DNA from: a virus
IMG/VR virus record: IMGVR_UViG_3300032073_000008
Coordinates: 1 to 64,000 of that record
Reading direction: 5' to 3' (one strand)
Length of the DNA: 64,000 bases
The translations under genes were made by a program, and so were the position numbers. Below the pieces are notes generated by a model that had not been told where the DNA came from, made no database searches, and saw only the letters and a list, made by a program, of their open reading frames with translations. Of the stretch, positions 16,683 through 24,588 are shown piece by piece (the stretch's first letter is position 1; each line of letters opens with the position of its first letter).

Positions 16683-18133
16683 AATTCTAATAACCTTTTG
16701 TTTATCTGTTCAAGTTCAGTCTGTGCTTCAAGCATTTTTTGCTTATAGCCCACACGCTCATTATACATCTTCTCCATCATCTCAGGCAAGAAACCTTGCT
16801 TGTCTTTTCTGAAGTATCTACCATTACCAGCCATAGCGAAACCATCTGGTGGTGTTTGTATATCACGATCAATTATATCCTCAACCGTGACATTTGTCAA
16901 CCACTCATCTTCAACAAATGTTTCGGGTGATATATTGTACTGCATGATAAGGTGAGGATATAGTGAGTTCAAATCAAAACTCATAACCCAATCATGCATA
17001 CCAACATGCGGATCTTTCACATAAGCACCAGCAAACTGAGAGTTTTTGATTGATTCGCTTTTTGGTGGTATGACAATATTCTTTGACATGAGATAATTAT
17101 GTATAAGAACATCCCACATTGTAACTTGAGTGAAGACATCGTTGTAGTTCACTTTGGCATCATAAGCAATCGCCAACGCACCTTCAATCAGCTTCATCTT
17201 ATCTTCAAGCCTATCAACAAGCTCAACATCCTTTATGTTATAGTCAATAAACTTTTTGTAATCTAGTTTGTAGAGTTGATTCAAGTTATCATACTCTGAA
17301 TAATCAATCTTCTTTTCGCCCAACTCAACTTCACCTATATGATCAAGACGATATGATTCCTGCTGTGAATATGTAAACTTCTTATACAGCTGGAGATAAT
17401 CAAGCAAAGCAATCCCAGTCAACTCATAGATTGTCTCTTCACGATTAAAGTTCCGAATGGTACGCTCTTTGATCCATCCATAAGGTGATAAACGCTTAAC
17501 AAACTTTTCATCAAATAATCTGCCAATACGGTTTACAAGATATGGAATATCAAAACCCTCAATGTTCCACCCAGTAACAATATCAGGATCAAGTCTTTGC
17601 CACAAAGCAACAAAGGCTGATAATAATTTCTTCTCATCTCGACAGTTTATGTAGCTGACATTATCCTTTCCGCTGTCATCATACTCACCAACACCCATTA
17701 CATAATATTGACGCTTACCGTTGCGTGTTAAGGATAGTGTGATTGCTGTAACTTCTTGATCAGCTTTTTCTGGAGCAGGGAATCCATCATCAGAGGCAAC
17801 CTCAATATCGATATTAGCAATACGAATAACATCTGTGTCATACTCGCTACCAAATCGCTCATTGACACAAACATGTGCCCATTTAGTTGAGCCATAGATC
17901 TTGAAGTTCGACACACCCTCATATTTTTGTACGAAATAACCAGCTTCACGAATATCACCAAGAGCGACTTCTTCAACATAGTCGCCCTCTAATGTTTTCC
18001 ATTTAGTTGGTTTTGGTGACGGAACATACATTTTAGGATTGTAATCGATCTTATGATCAAATCGTCTGCCGTCTTGATATCCACGGATGTTTACTTTGTT
18101 CCCACGGACATGAGCATGAGTATAAAAATACAT
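16679..18133 (-). CDS. 43A: DNA polymerase gp43, N-terminal part (exonuclease and palm motif A)
   Basis: This holds the N-terminal and 3'-5' exonuclease domains plus the first palm segment of a T4-type family B polymerase. Exo I is D109-x-E111 (NIDIEV), Exo II NIEGFD (190-195), Exo III Y298...D302 (YNIKD) and polymerase motif A DLNSLYP (387-393). All catalytic residues of these motifs are present. The protein ends in a charged coiled segment (EAQTELEQINKRLLEL) that would continue into the fingers of an intact enzyme. The TGA stop overlaps the next ATG. It must pair with the product of 15316-16410 for synthesis. Confidence 0.95.
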   Translation of the reverse strand: MYFYTHAHVRGNKVNIRGYQDGRRFDHKIDYNPKMYVPSPKPTKWKTLEGDYVEEVALGDIREAGYFVQKYEGVSNFKIYGSTKWAHVCVNERFGSEYDTDVIRIANIDIEVASDDGFPAPEKADQEVTAITLSLTRNGKRQYYVMGVGEYDDSGKDNVSYINCRDEKKLLSAFVALWQRLDPDIVTGWNIEGFDIPYLVNRIGRLFDEKFVKRLSPYGWIKERTIRNFNREETIYELTGIALLDYLQLYKKFTYSQQESYRLDHIGEVELGEKKIDYSEYDNLNQLYKLDYKKFIDYNIKDVELVDRLEDKMKLIEGALAIAYDAKVNYNDVFTQVTMWDVLIHNYLMSKNIVIPPKSESIKNSQFAGAYVKDPHVGMHDWVMSFDLNSLYPHLIMQYNISPETFVEDEWLTNVTVEDIIDRDIQTPPDGFAMAGNGRYFRKDKQGFLPEMMEKMYNERVGYKQKMLEAQTELEQINKRLLEL

Positions 18134-18568
18134 TTAGTCTTCACCAACCTCTTCAATTTCAAGTTCACCGTGCATTACAACATTTGATTCTTCAGAATCA
18201 TATCCTTCCTCTTCAAGAAAGAAAAAACTATCTTCATCATATCCTTCTTGAAGAGCTTCCTTCTCATTATCGCTGAATTCACCAACAAAGTCAATGTCAA
18301 CTGAAATGCCATCCCATGTAGATTGAAACTCATGCTCTTCAAAATCATATGGCTCAAACTCATCGTCATCTTCAGCATACATTGCAGCTTCAAGAGCATC
18401 GACTTCATCTTTATCTTGTGGCGTAACATTAACAGTCCCATTTCGCCATAGTGTACTTATAATTATTTGTTGTTTTTGGTCATCACAATGAGTAAATGTC
18501 TCAGACTCTACGAAACATTTTTTGTATGCTGGCGAAACAGCATATGTTTTACCGATTTTTATTTCCAT
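18134..18568 (-). CDS. Acidic hypothetical protein, paralogue of 25962-26387 (144 aa)
   Basis: This very acidic protein begins MEIKIGKTYAVSPAYKKCF. It shares an N-terminal plan with the 141-aa protein at 25962-26387: M-x-I-x-IG-x(2)-Y, then a strand and W-x(2)-G-x(2)-x-VTP, then an E-x(1)-EF-x-S block near residue 100. The C-terminal half is rich in D and E (e.g. YDEDSFFFLEEEGYDSEE). A strong AGGAGAG ribosome-binding site precedes the ATG. It sits directly upstream of the polymerase genes. Acidic early proteins of this kind are sometimes DNA mimics, but nothing here proves that. Confidence 0.7.
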   Translation of the reverse strand: MEIKIGKTYAVSPAYKKCFVESETFTHCDDQKQQIIISTLWRNGTVNVTPQDKDEVDALEAAMYAEDDDEFEPYDFEEHEFQSTWDGISVDIDFVGEFSDNEKEALQEGYDEDSFFFLEEEGYDSEESNVVMHGELEIEEVGED

Positions 18569-18569
18569 C

Positions 18570-19157
18570 TCACTCTCCTATAATCATATTATAAATGTCA
18601 TTCCAATTATTGGCTCTTGTTCCATTATACTCTTTATTGTATCTATGGTCAACCAAAATACTTTTTAGACCAAACCTTGTTCCTAACTCAGCATTGGCAG
18701 GCTTATCTTCAATCCACCAACACTCACTGTCTCTGTACTTTAACAAAGCATCATCTTTATCAGCACCACACTCAAGGCATGTCAAAACTTCAAATACACC
18801 TCTACCAAAAACGCTGTCCAGATTTCTCTGTCTCAGAGCAATAGCTTTATCATCATCCGACATAGAAGTGATACAGTGGAATACATAACCATGCTCTTCA
18901 TGTAACTTGCGAACATACTTCACCGCATCTCTTAATGGTGGAATATCTTCCATCCATGCACTTTCATTGAAGTGACGAACCAATGGCTTTGTCTCTTCAC
19001 GACTAACACCATATCGCTTGTGTACCTTATAAAGATCTCTATATCCATCAACAGTTTTGAAACCTTTTTTATCCATCCAAGAACTGAAGGAATGCTCCCA
19101 ATCAAGAAGCACTCCATCACAGTCAGTTAAAATTACTTTATCAAAAGTAGCATACAT
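18570..19157 (-). CDS. HAD-superfamily phosphatase/nucleotidase-like (195 aa)
   Basis: HAD motif I is DCDGVLLDW (12-20), with the nucleophile Asp and the general acid two residues later. A Thr/Ser motif II lies in HCITSMSD (~94), a lysine region follows, and motif IV appears as WWIEDKPANAE (~148), where the acidic residues bind Mg2+. The size fits small cytosolic phosphatases and 5'-nucleotidases. It overlaps the 66-aa gene by one base and precedes the acidic protein. In a replication operon a nucleotide phosphatase or a sugar-phosphate phosphatase for the neighbouring UDP-sugar dehydrogenase are both reasonable. The substrate is not readable. Confidence 0.8.
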   Translation of the reverse strand: MYATFDKVILTDCDGVLLDWEHSFSSWMDKKGFKTVDGYRDLYKVHKRYGVSREETKPLVRHFNESAWMEDIPPLRDAVKYVRKLHEEHGYVFHCITSMSDDDKAIALRQRNLDSVFGRGVFEVLTCLECGADKDDALLKYRDSECWWIEDKPANAELGTRFGLKSILVDHRYNKEYNGTRANNWNDIYNMIIGE

Positions 19158-19357
19158 TAAAATTTCTCACTGTATTTTTTATCAGTTAATGCAAAACCAA
19201 CAAACATTTGATTAATCAAAATTAACATAACAAACGCTGTTGATAATAAAACTTGATCTTGTGACATACCTAAAACTTTAGCACCATAACCAAAAAACAA
19301 TCCTGTTGGTACATACATAAAAATGGCAAACGCCAATTTGAGATTTAATTTACTCAT
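19157..19357 (-). CDS. Small two-helix membrane protein (66 aa)
   Basis: A 66-aa ORF has two hydrophobic segments, residues ~8-28 (AFAIFMYVPTGLFFGYG) and ~36-57 (VLLSTAFVMLILINQMFVGF), joined by a short polar turn, with basic ends. It overlaps the dehydrogenase stop by 4 nt and touches the HAD gene start, so it is part of the same operon. Small membrane proteins in phage early operons often alter host membrane functions. The family is not recognised. Confidence 0.7.
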   Translation of the reverse strand: MSKLNLKLAFAIFMYVPTGLFFGYGAKVLGMSQDQVLLSTAFVMLILINQMFVGFALTDKKYSEKF

Positions 19358-20190
19358 TCAGTTTCCTCATGATTTTTAAATTTAATGTTTTGCTCTTTTT
19401 CTCGAGCATCTCTTTCATACTGAGATCTATACACATCATTGATCTCAATAACTTTGGACAACAAGCTCATTTTATCAGTGAAGCGAACAAACGCACTCGT
19501 GTCTTTTGGAAAACACGCTCCACCAAAACCTTTCTTGCCGTCAAATCCTGGAACTTTAGTGTGTGAAACATTGATTCTTTTGTCTGCACCGACTGCCTTG
19601 ATTACTTCATTGAAGTTCACATTGTCATGCGTATTACAAGCATCATAAAGCTGATTGAAAAATACAACTTTAGTTGCCAAGAAAGAGTTGATTGCATACT
19701 TAACAAAACTCGCTTCTTCTTTGCTGAGTATATATGAAGGACAGTGATTGCATAGACTGTGTGTCTCATAATAACTCTTCAACTTCTTACAAATTTCTAT
19801 GTGACCTCCAAAGATATGAAACTCTGGATTAACAAACTGTTCACACGCTGACCTCTCAGTCAAAAACTCTGGGTTGTAGACGATATTGACTTCATCATAC
19901 TTACCGATAATCGATGGTGTCACTGTAGACTTAATAGCAATTATACCTGACATCCCATCTATCTTCTCAATAACATCATCAAGGATGGATGTGTCAATAT
20001 CACCATCATCTTGCATCGGAGTAGGAACACAAATGAATGTTAAGTCAGGAGACCAGATTTTAAGGTCATCGATTTTATCTGATTCTGAACCATATTTTGG
20101 ATCAATTATTTTCTTTTCAACAAATGGACTGCTGAATCCATATTCAACAGCCTTACCAACAAAACCGTGACCAATGATTGCTATTTTCAT
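19354..20190 (-). CDS. UDP-glucose/GDP-mannose dehydrogenase family, short form (278 aa)
   Basis: The N-terminal Rossmann motif MKIAIIGHGFVGKAVEYG binds NAD. Conserved blocks KSTVTPS (88-94), NPEFLTE and the catalytic cysteine C226 in GFGGACFPKD (221-230) identify the family, which oxidises UDP-glucose or a related sugar to the uronic acid in two steps. Typical enzymes have 390-450 residues with a C-terminal UDP-binding domain. This one stops ~40 residues after the catalytic Cys, so that domain is missing or replaced. It overlaps the genes on both sides by 4 nt. Activity could be altered. It may work with the two epimerases and three glycosyltransferases in this window. Confidence 0.85.
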   Translation of the reverse strand: MKIAIIGHGFVGKAVEYGFSSPFVEKKIIDPKYGSESDKIDDLKIWSPDLTFICVPTPMQDDGDIDTSILDDVIEKIDGMSGIIAIKSTVTPSIIGKYDEVNIVYNPEFLTERSACEQFVNPEFHIFGGHIEICKKLKSYYETHSLCNHCPSYILSKEEASFVKYAINSFLATKVVFFNQLYDACNTHDNVNFNEVIKAVGADKRINVSHTKVPGFDGKKGFGGACFPKDTSAFVRFTDKMSLLSKVIEINDVYRSQYERDAREKEQNIKFKNHEETE

Positions 20191-20600
20191 TCAGCACCTT
20201 GCAACTCAACATAGCCATAATTTTCACGACCACCTTGCGGAAGCATCGTGAAACTTTCCTCAACTGGAATAGTCCAGTGAGTTGGTCTGCGAGTAGCAAC
20301 CCACTTACCGTCTTCTTTCTTCAAGAACCATGGAGCTTCCCAATGTTCCCATGTAACATCAACATCATCAACAATTACCCAATCAATGATGTACTCTTGC
20401 GAACCCTCATCAGAAGATTCAATTAAATCGCGGACAGAATCAACCAAATCACTACCCGACAATGCGTCAGCAACCGAGATATTCTCAATAACATACTCGG
20501 AACCACCTTTTGACTTCCAATACTGAGGACACTCACCCTCACCATCCCAGTCGTGAGCACCATAGTTTTCGCGATATTGAGTATTGATTACTAATTTCAT
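20187..20600 (-). CDS. Conserved hypothetical early protein (137 aa)
   Basis: The protein starts MKLVINTQYRENYGAHDWDG and contains aromatic-rich segments VTWEHWEAPWFLKK and RRPTHWTIPVEES. I recall similar proteins in marine T4-like phages without a known role. A GAGGAA ribosome-binding site precedes the ATG, and the ORF overlaps both neighbours by 4 nt (ATGA). It is acidic, soluble and has no catalytic signature. It is an early gene by its promoter context. Confidence 0.75.
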   Translation of the reverse strand: MKLVINTQYRENYGAHDWDGEGECPQYWKSKGGSEYVIENISVADALSGSDLVDSVRDLIESSDEGSQEYIIDWVIVDDVDVTWEHWEAPWFLKKEDGKWVATRRPTHWTIPVEESFTMLPQGGRENYGYVELQGAE

Positions 20601-20803
20601 GATGATTCCTCTTTAGATAATTGACCGTCAGATAAAGTATAGATAAGAACATTTGAAGACGTTTCGGGATTTTTGAAGACAGTAAGTTCATAACCATTGA
20701 AACAAATAACATCTTCAGTTGTTTTACCAGATTCGTAATCAGATTCGATACGCTTTTTGAGACTGGAAAGGCTATCCCACTTTTTAGAACAATAATCAAT
20801 CAT
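20597..20803 (-). CDS. Small early protein (68 aa)
   Basis: The ORF is open upstream to a TTG at 20839, but that codon lies within the -10 box of the promoter. The first usable start is the ATG at 20801-20803 (MIDYCSKKWDSLSSLKKRIE). The 68-aa product is helical at the N-terminus and beta-rich later (VICFNGYELTVF), with no known motif. It is the first gene of the long early operon that reads through the dehydrogenase to the DNA polymerase halves. It overlaps the next gene by 4 nt. Confidence 0.65.
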   Translation of the reverse strand: MIDYCSKKWDSLSSLKKRIESDYESGKTTEDVICFNGYELTVFKNPETSSNVLIYTLSDGQLSKEESS

Positions 20804-20838
20804 AAAAAATCTCACAGAGGGGGAAGGAACAAGATACA

Positions 20839-20867
20839 ATTATAGTTCAAACTCAAACTTAAAGCAA
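20839..20867 (-). promoter_or_regulatory. Sigma70-like promoter of the polymerase operon
   Basis: Minus strand TTGCTT (20862-20867), a 17-bp spacer and TATAAT (20839-20844). It precedes the 68-aa gene and the unit ending at the 87-aa gene. Confidence 0.7.
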
Positions 20868-20884
20868 GGTAAATTTTTGGCTTT

Positions 20885-21097
20885 TTAGACCTGACTCGCT
20901 TCAGTACGGTATGCGAGATCAAGAGTCCTGACATTTTCCTCGTGCATCTGGAGCAACTCAGCATGGGTGTATATATCATACCCAGTGAACAAGATTTCCT
21001 TCCCCTCGCACGCTCCAGAGGTGTCTCCGAAGTCTTTAGTGGTTAAGGCATCAACATCAAGGCTTAAAAGATTAGCAAGCTCAGTGGTGGTCAACAT
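20885..21097 (-). CDS. Small early protein (70 aa)
   Basis: A 70-codon ORF begins MLTTTELANLLSLDVDALTT with a strong GAGGAGAGA ribosome-binding site and its own consensus-like promoter. The protein is acidic and predicted helical, with no membrane segment or recognised motif. It is separated from the next operon by ~80 nt containing that operon's promoter. Small single-gene early units like this often encode host-takeover proteins, but the function here is unknown. Confidence 0.65.
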   Translation of the reverse strand: MLTTTELANLLSLDVDALTTKDFGDTSGACEGKEILFTGYDIYTHAELLQMHEENVRTLDLAYRTEASQV

Positions 21098-21127
21098 AGG
21101 TCTCTCCTCTCATCAATTTATAAGAGA

Positions 21128-21156
21128 ATTCTACCCTATATTTGATCTCTGGACAA
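21128..21156 (-). promoter_or_regulatory. Sigma70-like promoter of the 70-aa gene
   Basis: Minus strand TTGTCC (21151-21156), a 17-bp spacer and TAGAAT (21128-21133), about 30 nt upstream of the ATG. Confidence 0.65.
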
Positions 21157-21212
21157 GACTTTTTTTAAACTATTTTTGTCTAAAAATGGACTTTCTTATA
21201 GCTTTTTAGCAT

Positions 21213-21237
21213 AAAAAAAGGGGACTATTTAGTCCCC
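21213..21237 (-). terminator. Rho-independent terminator of the secreted-protein unit
   Basis: GGGGACT and AGTCCCC pair around a 4-nt loop (21220-21237) and are followed on the minus strand by seven Ts. It lies 25 nt after the 177-aa gene. Confidence 0.9.
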
Positions 21238-21262
21238 AATATTAGTGTAAAAAATAACCTAT

Positions 21263-21796
21263 TTAGCCTAATGGTGAAGATGCAGCGTCTAGCCCATCCC
21301 AGAGATTATCAAGCTCTGTTTTGAACTTGCCTTGAGTCTTTTCAAATTCTTTAATCGCATCTGCCATCTTTTTATATTCGTTGCGGACTTCGATCCAATC
21401 CTTTTCTAGCTTCGCTACCTTTTCCGTTGAGGCTTTTGCATCATCCAAAACCTCTTGTTGCCTTTTGCCAATATTCTCAAGCATTGTTTGAAGCTCTGCT
21501 AGTTTGCCTTGCAGATGACTTATGTTGTTATCTTCAATCTTTGTTTCAATTGCTGTCAATTTAATTTGTTCAGACTCAAGAGTAACTCTTAATGTTTCAA
21601 TTGCTTCGTTCGAGATAGTTGATACAGTTTCTTCTAATGCAGAAAGATTTTCTTCTATAACACCAACCTTTGAATAAAATTCTGATATAGCCCAAATACC
21701 ACCACTAATGGTAGTGATAATAGACACCATGATTGCGATGTAAATCCCCTTAAATTTTACACCACCAATATTAAGTTCTGTTTCTTCGAGACTCAT
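21263..21796 (-). CDS. Membrane-anchored coiled-coil protein (177 aa)
   Basis: After a ~16-residue cytosolic start there is one transmembrane segment (IYIAIMVSIITTISGGIWAI, ~19-38). A long heptad-rich coiled coil follows to about residue 165 (for example LQGKLAELQTMLENIGKRQQEVL). This topology, a single N-terminal anchor and a periplasmic or cytosolic coiled coil, is compatible with a spanin-like or lysis-timing protein but also with other membrane roles. An AGGAG ribosome-binding site is present. It is the last gene of a late unit with two signal-peptide proteins and is closed by a strong terminator. Confidence 0.7.
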   Translation of the reverse strand: MSLEETELNIGGVKFKGIYIAIMVSIITTISGGIWAISEFYSKVGVIEENLSALEETVSTISNEAIETLRVTLESEQIKLTAIETKIEDNNISHLQGKLAELQTMLENIGKRQQEVLDDAKASTEKVAKLEKDWIEVRNEYKKMADAIKEFEKTQGKFKTELDNLWDGLDAASSPLG

Positions 21797-21808
21797 ATAC
21801 TACTCCTA

Positions 21809-23047
21809 TTATGGTCCAGGATCTGAAATGGGTGGTGGGGGTGTTGTATTACCATCACCACTAAATGTTGGGTCAGGATTGAAAGCACCTGGATTTCCAT
21901 CTGAAGCACCATTCATTGCTCCAGTCACCATTGTGCTTGGTCCAGTTGAACCCAAGTTTCCGTTGTCGTTATTAAACTGTGTTATATCAATTGATGCATC
22001 TTGAGTAACAATCACTTCTGTGACTAATCCAACAGGATCATATAATTTTGCATTAACATTATATCCTGGAGCTACTGCTGCATATGATTCTCCAGTTCCA
22101 TAACTATAAGCACTATACATGTCATTCACATCAACTGGGGGTGTATCTCCATAGAACCCATCATATATTTCAGTTGTTGCTTGTGTCCAATTCACCTCAC
22201 CTTCGTTATTAAAGAACATACCTTGTAACACAGTGTCAGTAGCATTATCCCATGTGATAGTCATTTGATCTGTCCAAGCATCATAAGAGACTGTTGAACT
22301 GGTTATATTAGATAATGTTGCAGCAGCATCGTAGTTGATCATCGCGAGAGCTGCAGCATCCTGACTAGCCCAAAGTGACGCAGTTGCAGCCTGTGCTTTA
22401 TCCTCAATTGTATCCAATGATTGGTTAAATGTTTGTACTGTTGACTGATCAATCTGCACATCGTTTGCTCGAATATAATTTTGTAGATCAATTCTTTCTT
22501 CGTCTGATTGTGCATTAATTGCTTCAGTGTAGATTGCTTCAGCTTTACTAATCTCAGTTGCAGCATCGGCAAACATATCAATTGCTGCATCCATTTCATC
22601 TTTATTGTCTTCATAACTTTGTACTAATAAATGCTCTGCACTATAATAATTTGCATTTACAATGTCAAGAATCGACTGGTTGTAATATGCAGCTTCGATC
22701 AGATCTATCTTGTGTGCATCTGTTCTTCCCGCAACTGGAACGATTGCTTCATTTGCGAGTGATGCATCATTAGGTGTCATCATACTCATTTCAACAACAC
22801 TTGCTTGTGCATTACTTACTTGTGTGTTGATGTAATTAGCAGTGTTCACCAACTCTTGGATCTCTACATAATCACCAGTTGGTCTTAAAGGATTGATTCC
22901 TGGATCAATTAAATTGCCAAATGTTAAACTTTGAATTGATGTGCCTTGCGGATTACCAAATGACAGTGCGGTAACGATCAGAGATAGACTTGCCACTACC
23001 ATCATCGCCATTTTTCGCATGTTCACCATTTCCGTTACCATTCGCAT
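21809..23047 (-). CDS. Predicted secreted protein of unknown function (412 aa)
   Basis: The N-terminus carries a signal-peptide-like core (MAMMVVASLSLIVTALSFG) preceded by several in-frame ATG codons. An AGGAG lies 3 nt before the first, so the true start may be the first, third or tenth residue. The mature part is acidic, A/N/T-rich and helical to ~residue 240, then has a proline-rich tail (TTPPPPISDPGP). No enzyme motif is recognised. Its first ~95 nt overlap, in another frame, the end of the upstream secreted protein. A late-expressed exported protein next to a coiled-coil membrane protein could act in lysis or envelope remodelling. This is a guess. Confidence 0.7.
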   Translation of the reverse strand: MRMVTEMVNMRKMAMMVVASLSLIVTALSFGNPQGTSIQSLTFGNLIDPGINPLRPTGDYVEIQELVNTANYINTQVSNAQASVVEMSMMTPNDASLANEAIVPVAGRTDAHKIDLIEAAYYNQSILDIVNANYYSAEHLLVQSYEDNKDEMDAAIDMFADAATEISKAEAIYTEAINAQSDEERIDLQNYIRANDVQIDQSTVQTFNQSLDTIEDKAQAATASLWASQDAAALAMINYDAAATLSNITSSTVSYDAWTDQMTITWDNATDTVLQGMFFNNEGEVNWTQATTEIYDGFYGDTPPVDVNDMYSAYSYGTGESYAAVAPGYNVNAKLYDPVGLVTEVIVTQDASIDITQFNNDNGNLGSTGPSTMVTGAMNGASDGNPGAFNPDPTFSGDGNTTPPPPISDPGP

Positions 23048-23630
23048 ATTCTCCTATTCCGAGTATCGTGTGATAATATATTTTTTTATCCTTATCCAAT
23101 TTTTTATAATTAGGAATAAAGATTTCAGGTTTTGTTTTTAACATCACAAAAGCAGATTTACCAACAATCACCTTTCCTTTCACTACAATTGGACAAGGTG
23201 TGCCACTCAACAACATTGCTTCCCATGTAGCAGCAGATTGACACATTCGTGTTATAGCTGCAATTTTCATGTTAAGTGTAAAGAGCATTTGAGCATCCTT
23301 TCTTCTATTACACTCTTCATCTTGTATGTAATCGCCTTTACTAAAACCTATAACTGTTGTTTGAGCACCAGCAGACTTTGATTTCAGACAACTATCATTA
23401 CCAGCCGACATTAATGATGGTGCGGTCGCTGTTGCTACTGGAATCTCACTTGCACTTCCAGCACCATTATATTGATTAGTGTTTGTGACAGTTTCATTGT
23501 TGGAGTCCACAGTCGCACCTTGCTGGTTTGTGTTTAAATCACCAGACTGTGTGCTACTATTATTACTGTCTACATCCTGTGCAACTGCTACATTACAAAA
23601 CAATAGCAAAGATATAATATATTTTCTCAT
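22953..23630 (-). CDS. Predicted secreted protein (225 aa)
   Basis: A classic signal peptide MRKYIISLLLFCNVAVAQ ends in an AxA-type cleavage site. Residues 20-65 are an S/N/Q/T-rich linker. The rest has several cysteines (DSCLKSK, DEECNRRKD, RMCQSA, GTPCPIV), suggesting disulphides in the periplasm. The C-terminus is G/N-rich (GEYANGNGNGEHAKNGDDG) because the same DNA encodes the signal peptide of the next gene in another frame. It has a GAAGGA ribosome-binding site and a late promoter just upstream. No family name can be given with confidence. Confidence 0.75.
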   Translation of the reverse strand: MRKYIISLLLFCNVAVAQDVDSNNSSTQSGDLNTNQQGATVDSNNETVTNTNQYNGAGSASEIPVATATAPSLMSAGNDSCLKSKSAGAQTTVIGFSKGDYIQDEECNRRKDAQMLFTLNMKIAAITRMCQSAATWEAMLLSGTPCPIVVKGKVIVGKSAFVMLKTKPEIFIPNYKKLDKDKKIYYHTILGIGEYANGNGNGEHAKNGDDGSGKSISDRYRTVIW

Positions 23631-23664
23631 TCCAATCCTTCACAATCAGTTTCAACTTTATTAC

Positions 23665-23672
23665 TATTTATA
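23665..23672 (-). promoter_or_regulatory. T4-type late promoter
   Basis: Minus strand TATAAATA, ~35 nt upstream of the 225-aa secreted protein gene. Confidence 0.7.
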
Positions 23673-23716
23673 ACAATTAATGTCTTTTATGAGCTAAGTA
23701 TTAATACCTATACAAC

Positions 23717-23740
23717 AAAAAACACGACAAAAGCCGTGTT
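23717..23740 (-). terminator. Terminator after lysozyme
   Basis: AACACG and CGTGTT form a stem (23721-23726 with 23735-23740) flanked by A and T tracts on both sides, so it could work in both directions. It closes the gp44-lysozyme early unit. Confidence 0.85.
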
Positions 23741-23760
23741 TTTTTCAATCTAAAACACAT

Positions 23761-24204
23761 TTATGATATAGATTCTAATCGAACCATTAATCTTTCAGCA
23801 CGATTTGTTACTTGTTTATGCCATCGAGAGTCTCGACCTTGAACTGCTGCTTCTTGCCAATCACCAACTTCGGCTGCAGCTACCATTTTCTTAAACTTAC
23901 TCAGGCGAGTACGACCCATGTTAAACATCATGTTTGCGAATACTTGTTTTGCTTCTTCAGGATAATCTTCCCAACTCTCAAAACAAATTTCACAATCTGC
24001 TAATACGACTTGAACATCTTTATCAAATACTTCAAATACACGCTCTTCAGAGACTGGTGTACCAACTTCTTGACCATGCTCTGGATCTGAATCTAGAACC
24101 AAATGACCAATACCAAATGTGGCATAACCTAGATGGTCGTGGTATATTTCATTTACTTGACCTTCATCGATTACAAGTTGTTCTCTTAATTTTACAATAT
24201 CCAT
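23761..24204 (-). CDS. e: Phage lysozyme (GH24, T4 gpe-like)
   Basis: This endolysin cleaves peptidoglycan between MurNAc and GlcNAc. The T4 catalytic triad is conserved with a uniform shift of three residues: E14 (VIDEGQ), D23 (YHDHLGY) and T29 (ATFGIGH). The C-terminal helix bundle ends RDSRWHKQVTNRAERLM. The start is the ATG at 24202-24204, directly after AGGAGA; the longer frame begins at an unsupported TTG. At 147 aa it is slightly shorter than T4 lysozyme (164). There is no signal peptide, so a holin is needed for export. It lies downstream of MazG in an early operon, an unusual place for a lysis gene. Confidence 0.92.
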   Translation of the reverse strand: MDIVKLREQLVIDEGQVNEIYHDHLGYATFGIGHLVLDSDPEHGQEVGTPVSEERVFEVFDKDVQVVLADCEICFESWEDYPEEAKQVFANMMFNMGRTRLSKFKKMVAAAEVGDWQEAAVQGRDSRWHKQVTNRAERLMVRLESIS

Positions 24205-24212
24205 AATCTCTC

Positions 24213-24587
24213 CTATAAGAATTTTTCTAAATCTGGTTTCCAATAATTTGGACCTTTAAGAATCTTGCCATCTTCTCGATAAATTGGTTTGCCATCTTCA
24301 CCGAGTTTACTCATATTAGATTCGTGGACTTCATCAAATGTTGCATCTAGATCGATACCATATGCAGCACCAGCACCATAAACAACATATAATAAATCAG
24401 TAAGAGCGTCTGCGATTTCTGCTAAATCTTTTTTCTCTACAGCTTCACATAATTCTTCTAATTCTTCAGATATTAATTCAATACGCAAGCTCGCAACATC
24501 ATCATCTACAAACTCAGCATCATCTTTGACCGCTTGTCCAAATGTTTGCATGAACTCACGAACTTTGTTATAATTAGTATTTGACAT
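24213..24587 (-). CDS. MazG-like NTP pyrophosphohydrolase
   Basis: This has the all-alpha NTP-PPase fold of the MazG/PRA-PH type, with metal-binding acidic helices SEELEELCEAVEKKD and AEIADALTDLLYVVYG (EExxE...ExxD). Enzymes of this family hydrolyse NTPs or dNTPs to NMP and PPi. MazG is common in marine T4-like phages, where control of nucleotide pools or ppGpp has been proposed. The likely start is the ATG at 24585-24587, one base after the RegA stop (TAA-T-ATG), so it is translationally coupled. The product is 124 aa. Confidence 0.85.
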   Translation of the reverse strand: MSNTNYNKVREFMQTFGQAVKDDAEFVDDDVASLRIELISEELEELCEAVEKKDLAEIADALTDLLYVVYGAGAAYGIDLDATFDEVHESNMSKLGEDGKPIYREDGKILKGPNYWKPDLEKFL

Positions 24588-24588
24588 A

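Noticed and set aside
15316-18133. Polymerase split as a simple sequencing frameshift
   Set aside because: A complete 90-codon ORF with its own start separates the halves with tidy ATGA and TAATG junctions, which a single-base error cannot create.
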